A DNA stretch of 6,532 nt from Planctomycetota bacterium (GTDB taxonomy: Bacteria; Planctomycetota; UBA1135; UBA2386), in NCBI GenBank assembly GCA_003235605.1, contig QJVU01000105.1:1-6532 (forward strand), in the 5' to 3' direction. Of this stretch, positions 1-6,383 are shown one piece after another. A model generated the notes under the pieces. That model did not search any database. It was given only the letters and a program-made list of their open reading frames with translations, and was not told the origin of the DNA. The stretch's first letter is position 1, and every line of letters starts with the position of its first letter. Made by a program: the position numbers and the translations under genes.

Positions 1-428
1 ACGAGCTGGCGGAACTGCCGGGCGGCGCCCTCCAGGTCCCGATGACGGCCCTCCTTCTTGAGGACGTGCCCCAGGCGGTAGCGGCATTCTGCGCGCAGGC
101 TGAAGCCTCGCCGCTCCTCCAGCGCCGCGTCGAGTGCACGGATTGCCGGCGCGTCCTTGCCGAGCTCGAGGAAACACGTGCCCAGGCGGTAGTGGGCTTC
201 GGCCGCGCGCCGGTGGTGGGGCTGCTGCTTCAGGAACGCCTGCAGGTGCCGCGTGGCGTCGTCGTAAAGGTCCCGCTGCATCAGTCCCAGGGCCAGATCC
301 AGCTCGTCGGTGTCCCCGGCGCCGTTTGCATCTGCGGGCGACTGGGACGGGGCGCGTGCGGCGAGACAGAGGACGGTGCCGTTGACGAGGAGGAACAGAC
401 AACACAACCGCAGGATCCTGGGTCTCAT
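1..428 (-). CDS. Secreted tetratricopeptide-repeat protein, N-terminal part (cut by window edge)
   Basis: The reading frame starts at the ATG at 428-426 and stays open to the left edge, giving 142 complete codons; the C-terminus lies outside. Residues 1-25 form a signal peptide: Arg-rich start (MRPRILR), a Leu/Val/Cys core and an Ala-x-Ala-like end near LAARA. After a short linker come three helical hairpin units of TPR type, roughly residues 41-74, 75-108 and 112-142. The second is the clearest (AEAHYRLGTCFLELGKDAPA, then AIRALDAAL), with the typical Y-x-L-G and A-x-x-x-A-L-x-x-A-L spacing. A Shine-Dalgarno AAGAGGA (442-436) sits 7 bases before the start. TPR proteins of this kind serve as protein-protein scaffolds; an exported one probably works in the periplasm or cell envelope, but no partner can be read here. 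Third codon positions are strongly G/C, supporting the frame. The family call is fairly sure; the role is unknown. Confidence 0.8.
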   Translation of the reverse strand, partial: MRPRILRLCCLFLLVNGTVLCLAARAPSQSPADANGAGDTDELDLALGLMQRDLYDDATRHLQAFLKQQPHHRRAAEAHYRLGTCFLELGKDAPAIRALDAALEERRGFSLRAECRYRLGHVLKKEGRHRDLEGAARQFRQL

Positions 429-583
429 GGGGACATCCTCTTGGGGAAGAGCAGATCGGCCGTACCCGGCAGTGCACCGCAGCCGTCCAGGGCAGCCGAG
501 GACGGAGATCTGGCCCAGGTCCCCACCGCTACCCGCGCACCGCTGCGCATGGCCCGCCGCTTGTCGCCCTCAAAGCGTCGACG

Positions 584-605
584 GCACAAGCCTACGTGCT
601 TGTGC
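584..605. repeat. Perfect 8-bp inverted repeat (possible operator or hairpin)
   Basis: GCACAAGC (584-591) and GCTTGTGC (598-605) are exact reverse complements separated by six bases (CTACGT). The site lies about 155 bases upstream of the TPR gene start and over 400 bases upstream of the secreted-protein gene. It could be a binding site for a dimeric regulator, or a hairpin in a leader transcript. There is no T-tract on either side, so an intrinsic terminator is unlikely. Confidence 0.45.
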
Positions 606-703
606 GTGGATTTGATAGCGTGCGGATTAATGCCGCGTTTTGCTGGAAGGCATGCGTGCAGGTTGCCACACTACGCGGTTCGCCCTGGCTTGCGCGCTGC
701 GCG

Positions 704-729
704 GGGAAGTGTTGGGAAGTGTTGGGAAG
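704..729. repeat. Decamer tandem repeat, 2.6 copies
   Basis: The unit GGGAAGTGTT occurs at 704-713 and 714-723 and continues for six more bases (724-729). It lies in non-coding sequence of the divergent intergenic region. It could be a replication-slippage product or closely spaced direct-repeat binding sites; nothing distinguishes these. Confidence 0.5.
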
Positions 730-804
730 CCGCGCGGCGCTAGGGAGATGTGGGTAGGCGCGTTCGTGCACTGGTCCGTATCCACCGGGTTCTGCCGACA
801 GCCG

Positions 805-810
805 TACAAT
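805..810 (+). promoter_or_regulatory. Possible -10 box (TACAAT)
   Basis: TACAAT matches the sigma-70 -10 consensus TATAAT at five of six positions. It lies upstream of the perfect-SD mini-ORF at 888 and of the secreted-protein gene at 1016. No convincing TTGACA-like -35 box is seen 16-18 bases upstream, so this is only a candidate. The same hexamer occurs just before the beta-propeller gene (2785-2790). Confidence 0.2.
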
Positions 811-887
811 TACCGTCGCTTCGACGAGGTTCCGAACTGTTCCGCGACCCTCCCCATTCGGATTCTTGCCAAAGGAGGTAAACGAGA

Positions 888-992
888 ATGGCGTCGGGCA
901 GGTCGGCGTTCGAGGCGCTTGCGGGATCAAGGTCTCGCGCAACTCCTGGCAGGCAGGGTCCCGGCCGGGTGCACCACGGCGCGAGGCAGTGA
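888..992 (+). CDS. Possible 34-residue leader peptide with perfect Shine-Dalgarno
   Basis: AAAGGAGGT (871-879) is an essentially full-length complement of the 16S rRNA anti-Shine-Dalgarno and lies 8 bases before an ATG at 888. This is one of the two best ribosome-binding sites in the window. The frame encodes 34 residues beginning MASGRSAFEALAG and ending GARQ, with 9 Arg, no clear hydrophobic segment and no family resemblance. It stops at 992, 23 bases before the ATG of the secreted-protein gene at 1016. It could be an upstream leader ORF coupled to that gene, a small basic peptide, or a remnant in which only the start region of an old gene survives. The ribosome site is directly visible; translation and function are inference. 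Confidence 0.35.
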   Translation: MASGRSAFEALAGSRSRATPGRQGPGRVHHGARQ

Positions 993-1015
993 TCCAGAAC
1001 CAGATAGGAGGCAAC

Positions 1016-1492
1016 ATGAACGCAAAGACCCCTCTGGCGGTCCTCAGCATGGCCGCCATCCTCCTGAGCGCGCAGACGCCGCATCAGGAGGCGATTCCTG
1101 CCTTCGAAGCCGTCGCAATGGCCCCCGACGTGGGGGTCCCTGGCTTCGAACATCAGCTGCACCTGGATGGACAGGCCAACGAGCTGATGATCATCGGTGG
1201 CAACGTCGGCGACTATTGCGCCCTCGTTGTCGGAAACCACATGACGGATGTGCCGCTGCCAGGCAACGCCTTGCTGCGCGTGGATCCGGTTGCCGTCTTC
1301 ATCCTGGGGAGGTTCGAGAGCGGCCAGTTCTACCTGCCCCTGCGCTACAACGGCAAGCCGATCGATCCCGTGTCTGCCCTGGTCCAAGGTTTGACCCTGC
1401 GTGGGGAGACCGGCATGTTCGGCTCCTCGGACGTGGGTGCCATCGACTTCGATGGTACGGCGCACTTCCAGTTCCGCTACGTTGGCCAGTAG
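1016..1492 (+). CDS. Small secreted protein of unknown function (planctomycete type)
   Basis: 158 residues. The frame is open further upstream (a TTG at 866), but the ATG at 1016 is preferred: AGGAGG (1006-1011) lies 4 bases upstream, and translation from here begins directly with a signal peptide (MNAKTPLAVLSMAAILLSA, cleavage probably after Ala19). The mature part has alternating hydrophobic and polar residues typical of a beta-sandwich. Its second half has a Pro-Leu-Pro-Gly turn near 80-83, then LLRVDPVAVFILGRF (86-100), LPLRY and ALVQGLTLRG (121-130). From memory, this order (PLPG, L-x-D-P, L-P-L, LAGLTL-Q-like) recalls the C-terminal module of many exported Planctomycetota proteins, which have no assigned function; here it makes up most of the protein. 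It is probably periplasmic or surface-exposed. It stands alone, converging on the oxygenase gene. Confident as a gene; function not known. Confidence 0.8.
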   Translation: MNAKTPLAVLSMAAILLSAQTPHQEAIPAFEAVAMAPDVGVPGFEHQLHLDGQANELMIIGGNVGDYCALVVGNHMTDVPLPGNALLRVDPVAVFILGRFESGQFYLPLRYNGKPIDPVSALVQGLTLRGETGMFGSSDVGAIDFDGTAHFQFRYVGQ

Positions 1493-1504
1493 CAGGTGCT
1501 GCCC

Positions 1505-1532
1505 GGCCGGCGCCCGATTGCGGGCGTCGGCC
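1505..1532. terminator. Strong hairpin between convergent genes, likely bidirectional terminator
   Basis: A 12-bp stem is formed by 1505-1516 (GGCCGGCGCCCG) and 1521-1532 (CGGGCGTCGGCC), with one G-T wobble and the four-base loop ATTG. It lies 12 bases after the stop of the secreted-protein gene and about 47 bases beyond the stop of the convergent oxygenase gene. No T-tract follows on either strand, so it is not a canonical intrinsic terminator, but position and stability fit transcript-end formation or protection for both genes. A weaker alternative hairpin (CCTGT at 1531-1535 with ACAGG at 1543-1547) overlaps its right edge. Confidence 0.6.
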
Positions 1533-1579
1533 TGTCCCCGACACAGGTTCGAGGTCGCTGGGCGGGCTTCGTCGGGGGA

Positions 1580-2605
1580 CTAGGCCACCAGTTCGCGAGG
1601 GCGGCTGCCCTCATGCAGCGGTACGTGGATCCCGAGGATGGGCTTGTAGTGGCTGAGCATCGAATCGCTGGCCGTCCGCGTGCGTGACCTGGGGAAGGTG
1701 TAGGTCGTCAGCGCGTAGCGCACTCCGGCTTGGATCGGCGATCCTCGATGGATGCCCGTCGTGTCCGTCACGATCAGCGTGCCGGCGCGGCCGGCCATGG
1801 TCATCAACCGTTCCGGGTCCATGGCCGTCAGCCGATCTACGTCCGCATCGGTGTACCGGCTGGATGCAACGGGTACGCCCATGGCACGGGAGTCCCGGAG
1901 CAGAGCAGCGGTGCGGTGGGAGCCTCGGATGTACTGGTACGGCCCGTTCTCCTCGGCTACGTCGTTCAGGTACACAATCGTCTTGATCTGATTGACCATG
2001 GAGTCCCGATGCCAGGTCTGCCCGCCAGAGCCCAGGTTGCCGGGCTTTTCCACCAGACGGTTTGCCATCACGCAGAACAGGCTGGATCCTGGTCCGAGCC
2101 ACAGTTGGCAGATCTGGTCCAGCGCACCGTCTTCGGTGTAGTCCCGGATCGGGGTAGATCCTCTCTCGGCGCCGAAGATCCTGGCGTCGCTGCCACGGGA
2201 GATGCGACCGACGGCAGCGGGGTAGTCCCGCATGAGGCGTTCGATCTCGGCGCGGAGCACGGCGCACCGCTCGCGAGACAAGAAGCCGGGGATGGCACAG
2301 ACGCCATCCCGTTGCACTGTCTCGTACCATGGTTCGCCTCGCGACCCGTCCTGTGACAGGCGGGGATGGACCTCCTGCACGGCCCGCAAGCGGGTACGGC
2401 GGGTCAGGCCGTGCAGCGCGCGTCGCAGGACAACCCGCGTGGAGCCTCCATCCATTCGGCGCAGATAGCTGGCCTCTGTCTGGATGCGAGCGGAGTCACG
2501 GGGCTGAACGGGCCCTTCGGCCCCGGCGGTCGCCACCATGTCATCCTGGTGATGGGTATCAACGTGCACTGCCTCGCTGAGCGGGCGGGGAGCGGCGTTC
2601 GTCAT
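1580..2605 (-). CDS. Phytanoyl-CoA dioxygenase (PhyH) family Fe(II)/2-oxoglutarate-dependent oxygenase
   Basis: 341 residues from the ATG at 2605. PhyH-family enzymes hydroxylate a substrate using Fe(II), O2 and 2-oxoglutarate, releasing succinate and CO2. The double-stranded beta-helix core starts near residue 93 (WYETVQRDGVCAIPGFLSRE, as in the family start). The facial triad is intact: His199 and Asp201 in TWHRDS, and His286 in TTGIHRGSP. Arg296 in GVRYALTTY is placed to hold 2-oxoglutarate. The stretch YLNDVAEENGPYQYIRGSHR (213-232) is the typical sequence after the metal site. The first 90 residues are not conserved-looking, and the start is uncertain: the ATG at 2605 has a weak ribosome site, while the ATG at 2539 has AGGA four bases upstream and would give 319 residues; an ATG at 2728 is also in frame. 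There is no signal peptide, so it is probably cytoplasmic. No neighbour suggests a substrate: it sits alone between two convergent/divergent exported-protein genes. The family is sure; the substrate is not. Confidence 0.9.
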   Translation of the reverse strand: MTNAAPRPLSEAVHVDTHHQDDMVATAGAEGPVQPRDSARIQTEASYLRRMDGGSTRVVLRRALHGLTRRTRLRAVQEVHPRLSQDGSRGEPWYETVQRDGVCAIPGFLSRERCAVLRAEIERLMRDYPAAVGRISRGSDARIFGAERGSTPIRDYTEDGALDQICQLWLGPGSSLFCVMANRLVEKPGNLGSGGQTWHRDSMVNQIKTIVYLNDVAEENGPYQYIRGSHRTAALLRDSRAMGVPVASSRYTDADVDRLTAMDPERLMTMAGRAGTLIVTDTTGIHRGSPIQAGVRYALTTYTFPRSRTRTASDSMLSHYKPILGIHVPLHEGSRPRELVA

Positions 2606-2798
2606 GCAATCTCGGGGGCAGTCGAAGCAAGATGGGATCGAATCGAGCAAGTCTAGCACGGGCAGATGACGCTTGACCGGCAAAGTACGTGGAGCCGCCG
2701 TGTCCCACAGGAGGCAGATTGCGCGCAATGCCGTCGACTCTTTCTTGGTCTCCGGTCAGAGGGGGAGCACTGGTAGGGGACGCCTACAATGGGAGACC
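2606..2798. promoter_or_regulatory. Divergent intergenic region with a possible -10 box for the propeller gene
   Basis: About 190 bases separate the oxygenase and beta-propeller starts, and promoters for both must lie here. TACAAT (2785-2790) matches the -10 consensus at five of six positions and would place a transcript start only a few bases before the ATG at 2799, implying a very short or absent leader. A small inverted repeat GTAGG (2773-2777) / CCTAC (2783-2787) overlaps it. TTGACC (2673-2678) resembles a -35 box but has no -10 partner at the right distance. No -35 box is convincing for TACAAT, so the call is tentative. Confidence 0.25.
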
Positions 2799-4253
2799 AT
2801 GAGATCCCTCGCTCCCCTGGGCCTGGCCCTGACCATCCAACTCGCCGCCTCCGCGCCTTGCGCCGCATCGTCGACACAGCAGGATTCGCGAGCCGCCTCG
2901 CGCCCGACCAAGGTCGAGGAAGCCGGCACCAGCAACGCGCCTACGGATGCCGAGATAGAGAAGGTCGCGTGGCCCCAGTTCCGCGGGCCGTACGCCAGCG
3001 GCGTCGCCGACGGCTACCAGACGCCCACGACATGGGACATGGAGACCGGCAGGAACATCGCATGGAAGACGCCGGTCCCCGGCCTCGCGCACTCTTCGCC
3101 CGTGATCTGGGGCGACAAGATGTTCCTCACCACCGCGGTGCGGAAGGCGCCGGGCAAGACCGAGCTGAAGGTAGGTCTCTACGGCAGCATCGGGTCGGTC
3201 AAGAACGACGCCGAACACCGGTTCCAGGTGCTTTGCATCGATCGCAGGAATGGCCACATCGTGTGGACAAGGACCTGCTGGGAAGGCGTGCCCAAGATCG
3301 CGCGGCACCCCAAGAGCAGCTTCGCTGCATCGACGCCGGCCACCGATGGCAAGCGGGTGGTGGCGTTCTTCGGCACCGAGGGGCTCTACGTCTACGACTT
3401 GGACGGCAGGCTGCAGTGGAAGAAGGAGTTCGGTGTCCTCGACTCGGGGTTCTACCGCGTGCCTTCGGCGCAGTGGGGTTTTGCAAGCTCACCGGTGCTG
3501 CACGAGGATCGCATCTTCGTGCAATGCGACGTCCAGAAGGACAGTTTCGCGGCGGCGCTGGATGCCAGGACCGGCGATGTGATCTGGCGCACTCCCAGGG
3601 ACGAGGTGCCGACCTGGAGCACCCCTACGGTGCACGTCACCGAACAGCGACGACAGTTGATCCTGAACGGCTACAAGCACATCGGGGGTTACGACCTGGA
3701 CACCGGCAAGGAGATCTGGAAGCTCGAGGGTGGCGGTGACATTCCGGTGCCGACTCCGGTCGCGACCAGGGACACCGTCTTCATCACCAACGCCCACGGG
3801 CGGATGGCCCCGATCATCGCGATCGCGACCAAGGCCACCGGCGAGTTGTCCCTCGACCCGGAGGAAAGCGAGCACACCCTCTGGTTCCATCGCCGCGACG
3901 GCAACTACATGCAGACGCCCATCGTCTACCGCGGCAAGCTCTACTGCTGTCGGGACCACGGCGTCCTGGGCTGCTTCGACATCAAGACCGGCGAGCGCCA
4001 CTACCGGCAACGCCTGGGCGGTGGTGGCTCCGGCTTCACCGCGTCTGGCATCGCGGCAGACGGCAAGCTCTACTTCCCGAGCGAGATCGGCGAAGTCCAC
4101 ATCGTGGCAGCCGGTCCGGAGTTCAAGTCACTCGCCGTGGTGCCCCTGGGCGAGACCTGCATGGCGTCGCCTGCTGCCTGCGCGGGAACGCTGTATTTCC
4201 GGACCCGCAGCCACCTGATCGCGATCACTTCTCCGCGCGGCGCGCGTAGGTGA
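2799..4253 (+). CDS. Exported PQQ-like beta-propeller repeat protein
   Basis: 484 residues. The ATG at 2799 is chosen because it begins a signal peptide (MRSLAPLGLALTIQLAAS, cleavage near Ala20 or Ala23); the ribosome site is poor (GGGAG only 3 bases upstream). An acidic/polar linker (24-55) precedes the propeller, which opens with WPQFRGPYASG (58-68), the usual opening of this family in Planctomycetota. Repeating blades follow, each with a small-Ser-x-Pro-x-x strand and a D-x-x-T/N-G-x-x-x-W turn: AHSSPVIWGDKMFLTT (97-112), IDRRNGHIVW (147-156), ASTPATDGKRVVAFFG (178-192), LDGRLQW (201-207), ASSPVLHEDRIFV (229-241), LDARTGDVIW (254-263), WSTPTV (273-278), LDTGKEIWKLEG (300-311), TPIVYRGKLYC (373-383), FDIKTGER (393-400) and SGIAADGKLYFPS (416-428). 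That is about seven or eight blades. The fold resembles PQQ dehydrogenases and BamB, but no catalytic or PQQ-binding set is evident, so a periplasmic binding or scaffold role is more likely than an enzyme. Its stop overlaps the convergent DUF1579 gene by 29 bases. Confidence 0.92.
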   Translation: MRSLAPLGLALTIQLAASAPCAASSTQQDSRAASRPTKVEEAGTSNAPTDAEIEKVAWPQFRGPYASGVADGYQTPTTWDMETGRNIAWKTPVPGLAHSSPVIWGDKMFLTTAVRKAPGKTELKVGLYGSIGSVKNDAEHRFQVLCIDRRNGHIVWTRTCWEGVPKIARHPKSSFAASTPATDGKRVVAFFGTEGLYVYDLDGRLQWKKEFGVLDSGFYRVPSAQWGFASSPVLHEDRIFVQCDVQKDSFAAALDARTGDVIWRTPRDEVPTWSTPTVHVTEQRRQLILNGYKHIGGYDLDTGKEIWKLEGGGDIPVPTPVATRDTVFITNAHGRMAPIIAIATKATGELSLDPEESEHTLWFHRRDGNYMQTPIVYRGKLYCCRDHGVLGCFDIKTGERHYRQRLGGGGSGFTASGIAADGKLYFPSEIGEVHIVAAGPEFKSLAVVPLGETCMASPAACAGTLYFRTRSHLIAITSPRGARR

Positions 4254-5349
4254 TCTTCATCGTCGACTTCATCTCCGGACCGTCGAACTTCATGCGCAGG
4301 ACGCGTGAGTCCTCGTCCTTGCAGGAGAGGGTCTGCTCGATCTTCATCGGCTTGCCGTCGGGACCGGTGCACGTGCCCGTGAACGAGTAGGTCTTCGTCT
4401 TCTCGTCGAAGGTCCCGGACGTGACGGCGCACGTGGCCGACATCGAGTCGATCCACAAGCTGGCGTACTTCTTCTGGTTCGCGTCCCAGCCGACCAGCCC
4501 ATGCCCGACGAAAGGCTTCCCCATGTACTCGCTGCGGAACTCCGACCAGGTCCACCGGCCGTCACAGATCGCCTGGATGCGCTCGCGGCCCTTGTCCTTC
4601 GTCGTCTCCCCGGAGCAGGTGCTCTCGACGATCGCGTCCCAGGCACCGACGTCCTGCAGCAGTGCCGCGTGGTGCTTCGAGGCCACGAGCTTGGACGTCT
4701 CCTTCAGGGAAGCGTTCACGAGCGCGGACGGCTTGGCGTCCTTCGACCGTACGCGGTTCATCACCATGAACTGCTTCTCGTCACCGTCCGGGCCGATCAT
4801 GTAGAGCGTCTCCTTCAGGCTGTCGGGGCCCGAGAACTTGCAGACGCTCTTCATCTTGCCTTGCGGTGTCGAGCCGATCCACGTCCACGTGTCGGCCTCC
4901 TTGTCGTACTCGCCAGTGAGCAGGGTGAGGCCCTGGCAGTGGTCGTCGGAGGACACCACGTAGCTGACGTACTGCTTCTGGAACGGGTCGTAGCCGACGA
5001 GCCACAGTCCCGTGGAACGCTTGCCGTCGCAGTTCATCGCGGCCTCCCACTTGAGCCAGAGACCGTCGCAGATGAGCGACGCGCACTCGGTGCCCTCGGA
5101 CTCGACGGCCTTCTCCATGCCGGGCACCCCGGGCATCGCGTCCATCTTGCCTGTCACCTTCCAGTGGCCAATCCACTGCTTCAGGGCGGCGTGGTGTGCC
5201 GTCTTCGGGTTCGGCAGGCCCTCCGGGGCCTTCTTCTCGACGTCCTGCGCGCAAAGTCCGGTCATCGCGAGCACCGCCGCGATCGAGATTGCTCGTGTCC
5301 TCAACGTTCTTGTCCTCAACTCTGTCGTCCTCAACGTTCTTGTCCTCAC
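4225..5349 (-). CDS. Exported protein with two tandem DUF1579 domains
   Basis: 374 residues. The start is a GTG at 5349-5347, supported by a perfect AAGGAGG 8 bases upstream. The signal peptide has an unusually long basic leader, with seven Arg in the first 19 residues (MRTRTLRTTELRTRTLRTR), a hydrophobic core (AISIAAVLAMTGL) and probable cleavage after LCA (Ala34). Two copies of the same domain follow, about 51-201 and 225-370. Matching landmarks are HHAALKQWIGHW (52-63) with HHAALLQDVGAW (226-237); ICDGLWLKWE (93-102) with ICDGRWTWSE (261-270); LVGYDPFQKQYVS (117-129) with LVGWDANQKKYAS (285-297); and GEYDKEADTWTW (146-157) with GTFDEKTKTYSF (312-323). DUF1579 proteins are usually single-domain, about 150-170 residues, lipocalin-like beta-barrels without an established biochemical role; a small-molecule-binding barrel is plausible. 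Ten cysteines lie after the signal peptide, some at matching places in both halves, suggesting disulfides. It overlaps the convergent propeller gene by 29 bases. Confidence 0.92.
   Translation of the reverse strand: MRTRTLRTTELRTRTLRTRAISIAAVLAMTGLCAQDVEKKAPEGLPNPKTAHHAALKQWIGHWKVTGKMDAMPGVPGMEKAVESEGTECASLICDGLWLKWEAAMNCDGKRSTGLWLVGYDPFQKQYVSYVVSSDDHCQGLTLLTGEYDKEADTWTWIGSTPQGKMKSVCKFSGPDSLKETLYMIGPDGDEKQFMVMNRVRSKDAKPSALVNASLKETSKLVASKHHAALLQDVGAWDAIVESTCSGETTKDKGRERIQAICDGRWTWSEFRSEYMGKPFVGHGLVGWDANQKKYASLWIDSMSATCAVTSGTFDEKTKTYSFTGTCTGPDGKPMKIEQTLSCKDEDSRVLRMKFDGPEMKSTMKITYARRAEK
5297..5348. repeat. 15-bp tandem repeat in the signal-peptide coding region
   Basis: About three and a half copies of a 15-base unit (plus strand GTCCTCAACGTTCTT) run at 5297-5311, 5312-5326, 5327-5341 and 5342-5348. 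Copies one and three are identical, and the middle copy differs in its last six bases. Because 15 is a multiple of three, copy-number change by slippage keeps the DUF1579 frame and adds or removes five residues (LRTRT/LRTTE) of the basic signal-peptide leader. The repeat begins right at the GTG start. Confidence 0.85.
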
Positions 5350-5357
5350 CTGGGGTT

Positions 5358-5364
5358 CCTCCTT
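5358..5364 (-). promoter_or_regulatory. Perfect Shine-Dalgarno fixing the GTG start of the DUF1579 gene
   Basis: On the minus strand the sequence reads AAGGAGG, then eight bases, then GTG. This is an ideal site at ideal spacing. It decides the start at 5349 over the in-frame TTG codons further inside the repeat region, and so shows that the Arg-rich repeats are translated. Confidence 0.75.
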
Positions 5365-5394
5365 GCCGTCGTGCTTGACGGTTGCTCCCCAATG

Positions 5395-5544
5395 CTACGC
5401 GAGGCGCGCGTTCACCGGGTCCTGGTTTTGTGTGAAGACTCGCGGCGACACGAAGCGAATCCCGCCGTTGCCGAGCGTCGCGTCGATGAACGGTGGGCCG
5501 GGATGACCTGCCGCCCTCCGGAAGCAGGCGTCCGCACCGTTGAG
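5395..5544 (-). pseudogene. Possible 3' remnant of a protein gene (no start codon)
   Basis: In the intergenic space ahead of the DUF1579 gene, one minus-strand frame ending with TAG at 5397-5395 looks coding for its last 50 or so codons. Across the final 33 sense codons about 29 end in G or C, and the translation is balanced in composition (FIDATLGNGGIRFVSPRVF, then TQNQDPVNARLA). There is no ATG, GTG or TTG at which this segment could start, apart from a GTG very near its end. Further upstream the same frame turns Ser/Pro/Cys-rich with A/T-ending codons and looks non-coding. This suggests the tail of a gene whose front was lost. I do not recognise the family. It could also be chance in GC-rich DNA. 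Confidence 0.3.
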
Positions 5545-5552
5545 TTGCGGTG

Positions 5553-5608
5553 GACAGGAAGAACAAGCGGTGGTGGGAGGAGCAAGCGGCGTTGGTGATC
5601 GACAGGAA
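5553..5608. repeat. Imperfect direct repeats in the intergenic region
   Basis: GACAGGAA occurs at 5553-5560 and 5601-5608. Between them GAACAAGCGGTGGTG (5561-5575) is echoed imperfectly by GAGCAAGCGG-C-GTTGGTG (5580-5597). The region is purine-rich on the plus strand and lies just upstream of the broken lipoprotein gene. No protein frame explains it. It may be a duplication scar or spaced binding sites. Confidence 0.35.
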
Positions 5609-5621
5609 CGTGAATTAGAGT
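5592..5621 (+). promoter_or_regulatory. Weak candidate promoter for the broken lipoprotein gene
   Basis: TTGGTG (5592-5597) and TAGAGT (5616-5621) are separated by 18 bases, matching the sigma-70 boxes at three and four of six positions. The gene start is 35 bases downstream. The match is poor; it is listed only because it is the best pair in the short upstream region. Confidence 0.15.
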
Positions 5622-5655
5622 AGGTCGCCGAGCCGCCTCGACGACCGGGTCCCGA

Positions 5656-6383
<728 letters not shown>

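Larger units (their letters stand above)
429..1015. other. Divergent intergenic region between the TPR gene and the secreted-protein gene
   Basis: About 590 bases without a recognisable protein gene. Open frames cross it on both strands, but their translations are rich in Arg/Pro/Ser, carry no family motif, and continue as antisense or off-frame copies of neighbouring genes. The stretch must carry the promoters of both flanking genes, since they are transcribed away from each other. What I can see inside it is listed separately: an inverted repeat, a decamer tandem repeat, a possible -10 box and a mini-ORF with a perfect Shine-Dalgarno. From about 430 to 580 I see nothing beyond the ribosome-binding site of the TPR gene. 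Confidence 0.6.

Noticed and set aside
42..743. Plus-strand frame of 233 codons at the left end
   Set aside because: The left part is antisense to the TPR gene, which has a signal peptide, SD and repeat motifs; the right part is non-coding in composition.
592..1059. Minus-strand frame of 155 codons in the intergenic region
   Set aside because: Composition is Arg/Pro/Thr-rich and unstructured, there is no motif, and it begins inside the opposite-strand gene.
740..1465. Minus-strand frame of 241 codons antisense to the secreted-protein gene
   Set aside because: It is an antisense shadow typical of GC-rich coding DNA; no family character and no ribosome site.
640..1656. Long plus-strand open frame (338 codons) across the secreted-protein gene
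   Set aside because: Its translation is dominated by Arg/Gly/Pro with no motif or signal peptide. It overlaps off-frame the 1016-1492 gene, which has a signal peptide, SD and coding-type third positions.
2789..3739. Plus-strand frame starting MGDHEIP, overlapping the propeller gene
   Set aside because: The Arg-rich translation is the propeller gene read in the wrong frame; only the 2799 frame gives a signal peptide and blade motifs.
4501..5598. Plus-strand frame of 365 codons opposite the DUF1579 gene
   Set aside because: It is antisense to a well-supported gene with two recognisable domains; its Leu/Arg/Val-rich translation shows no domain.
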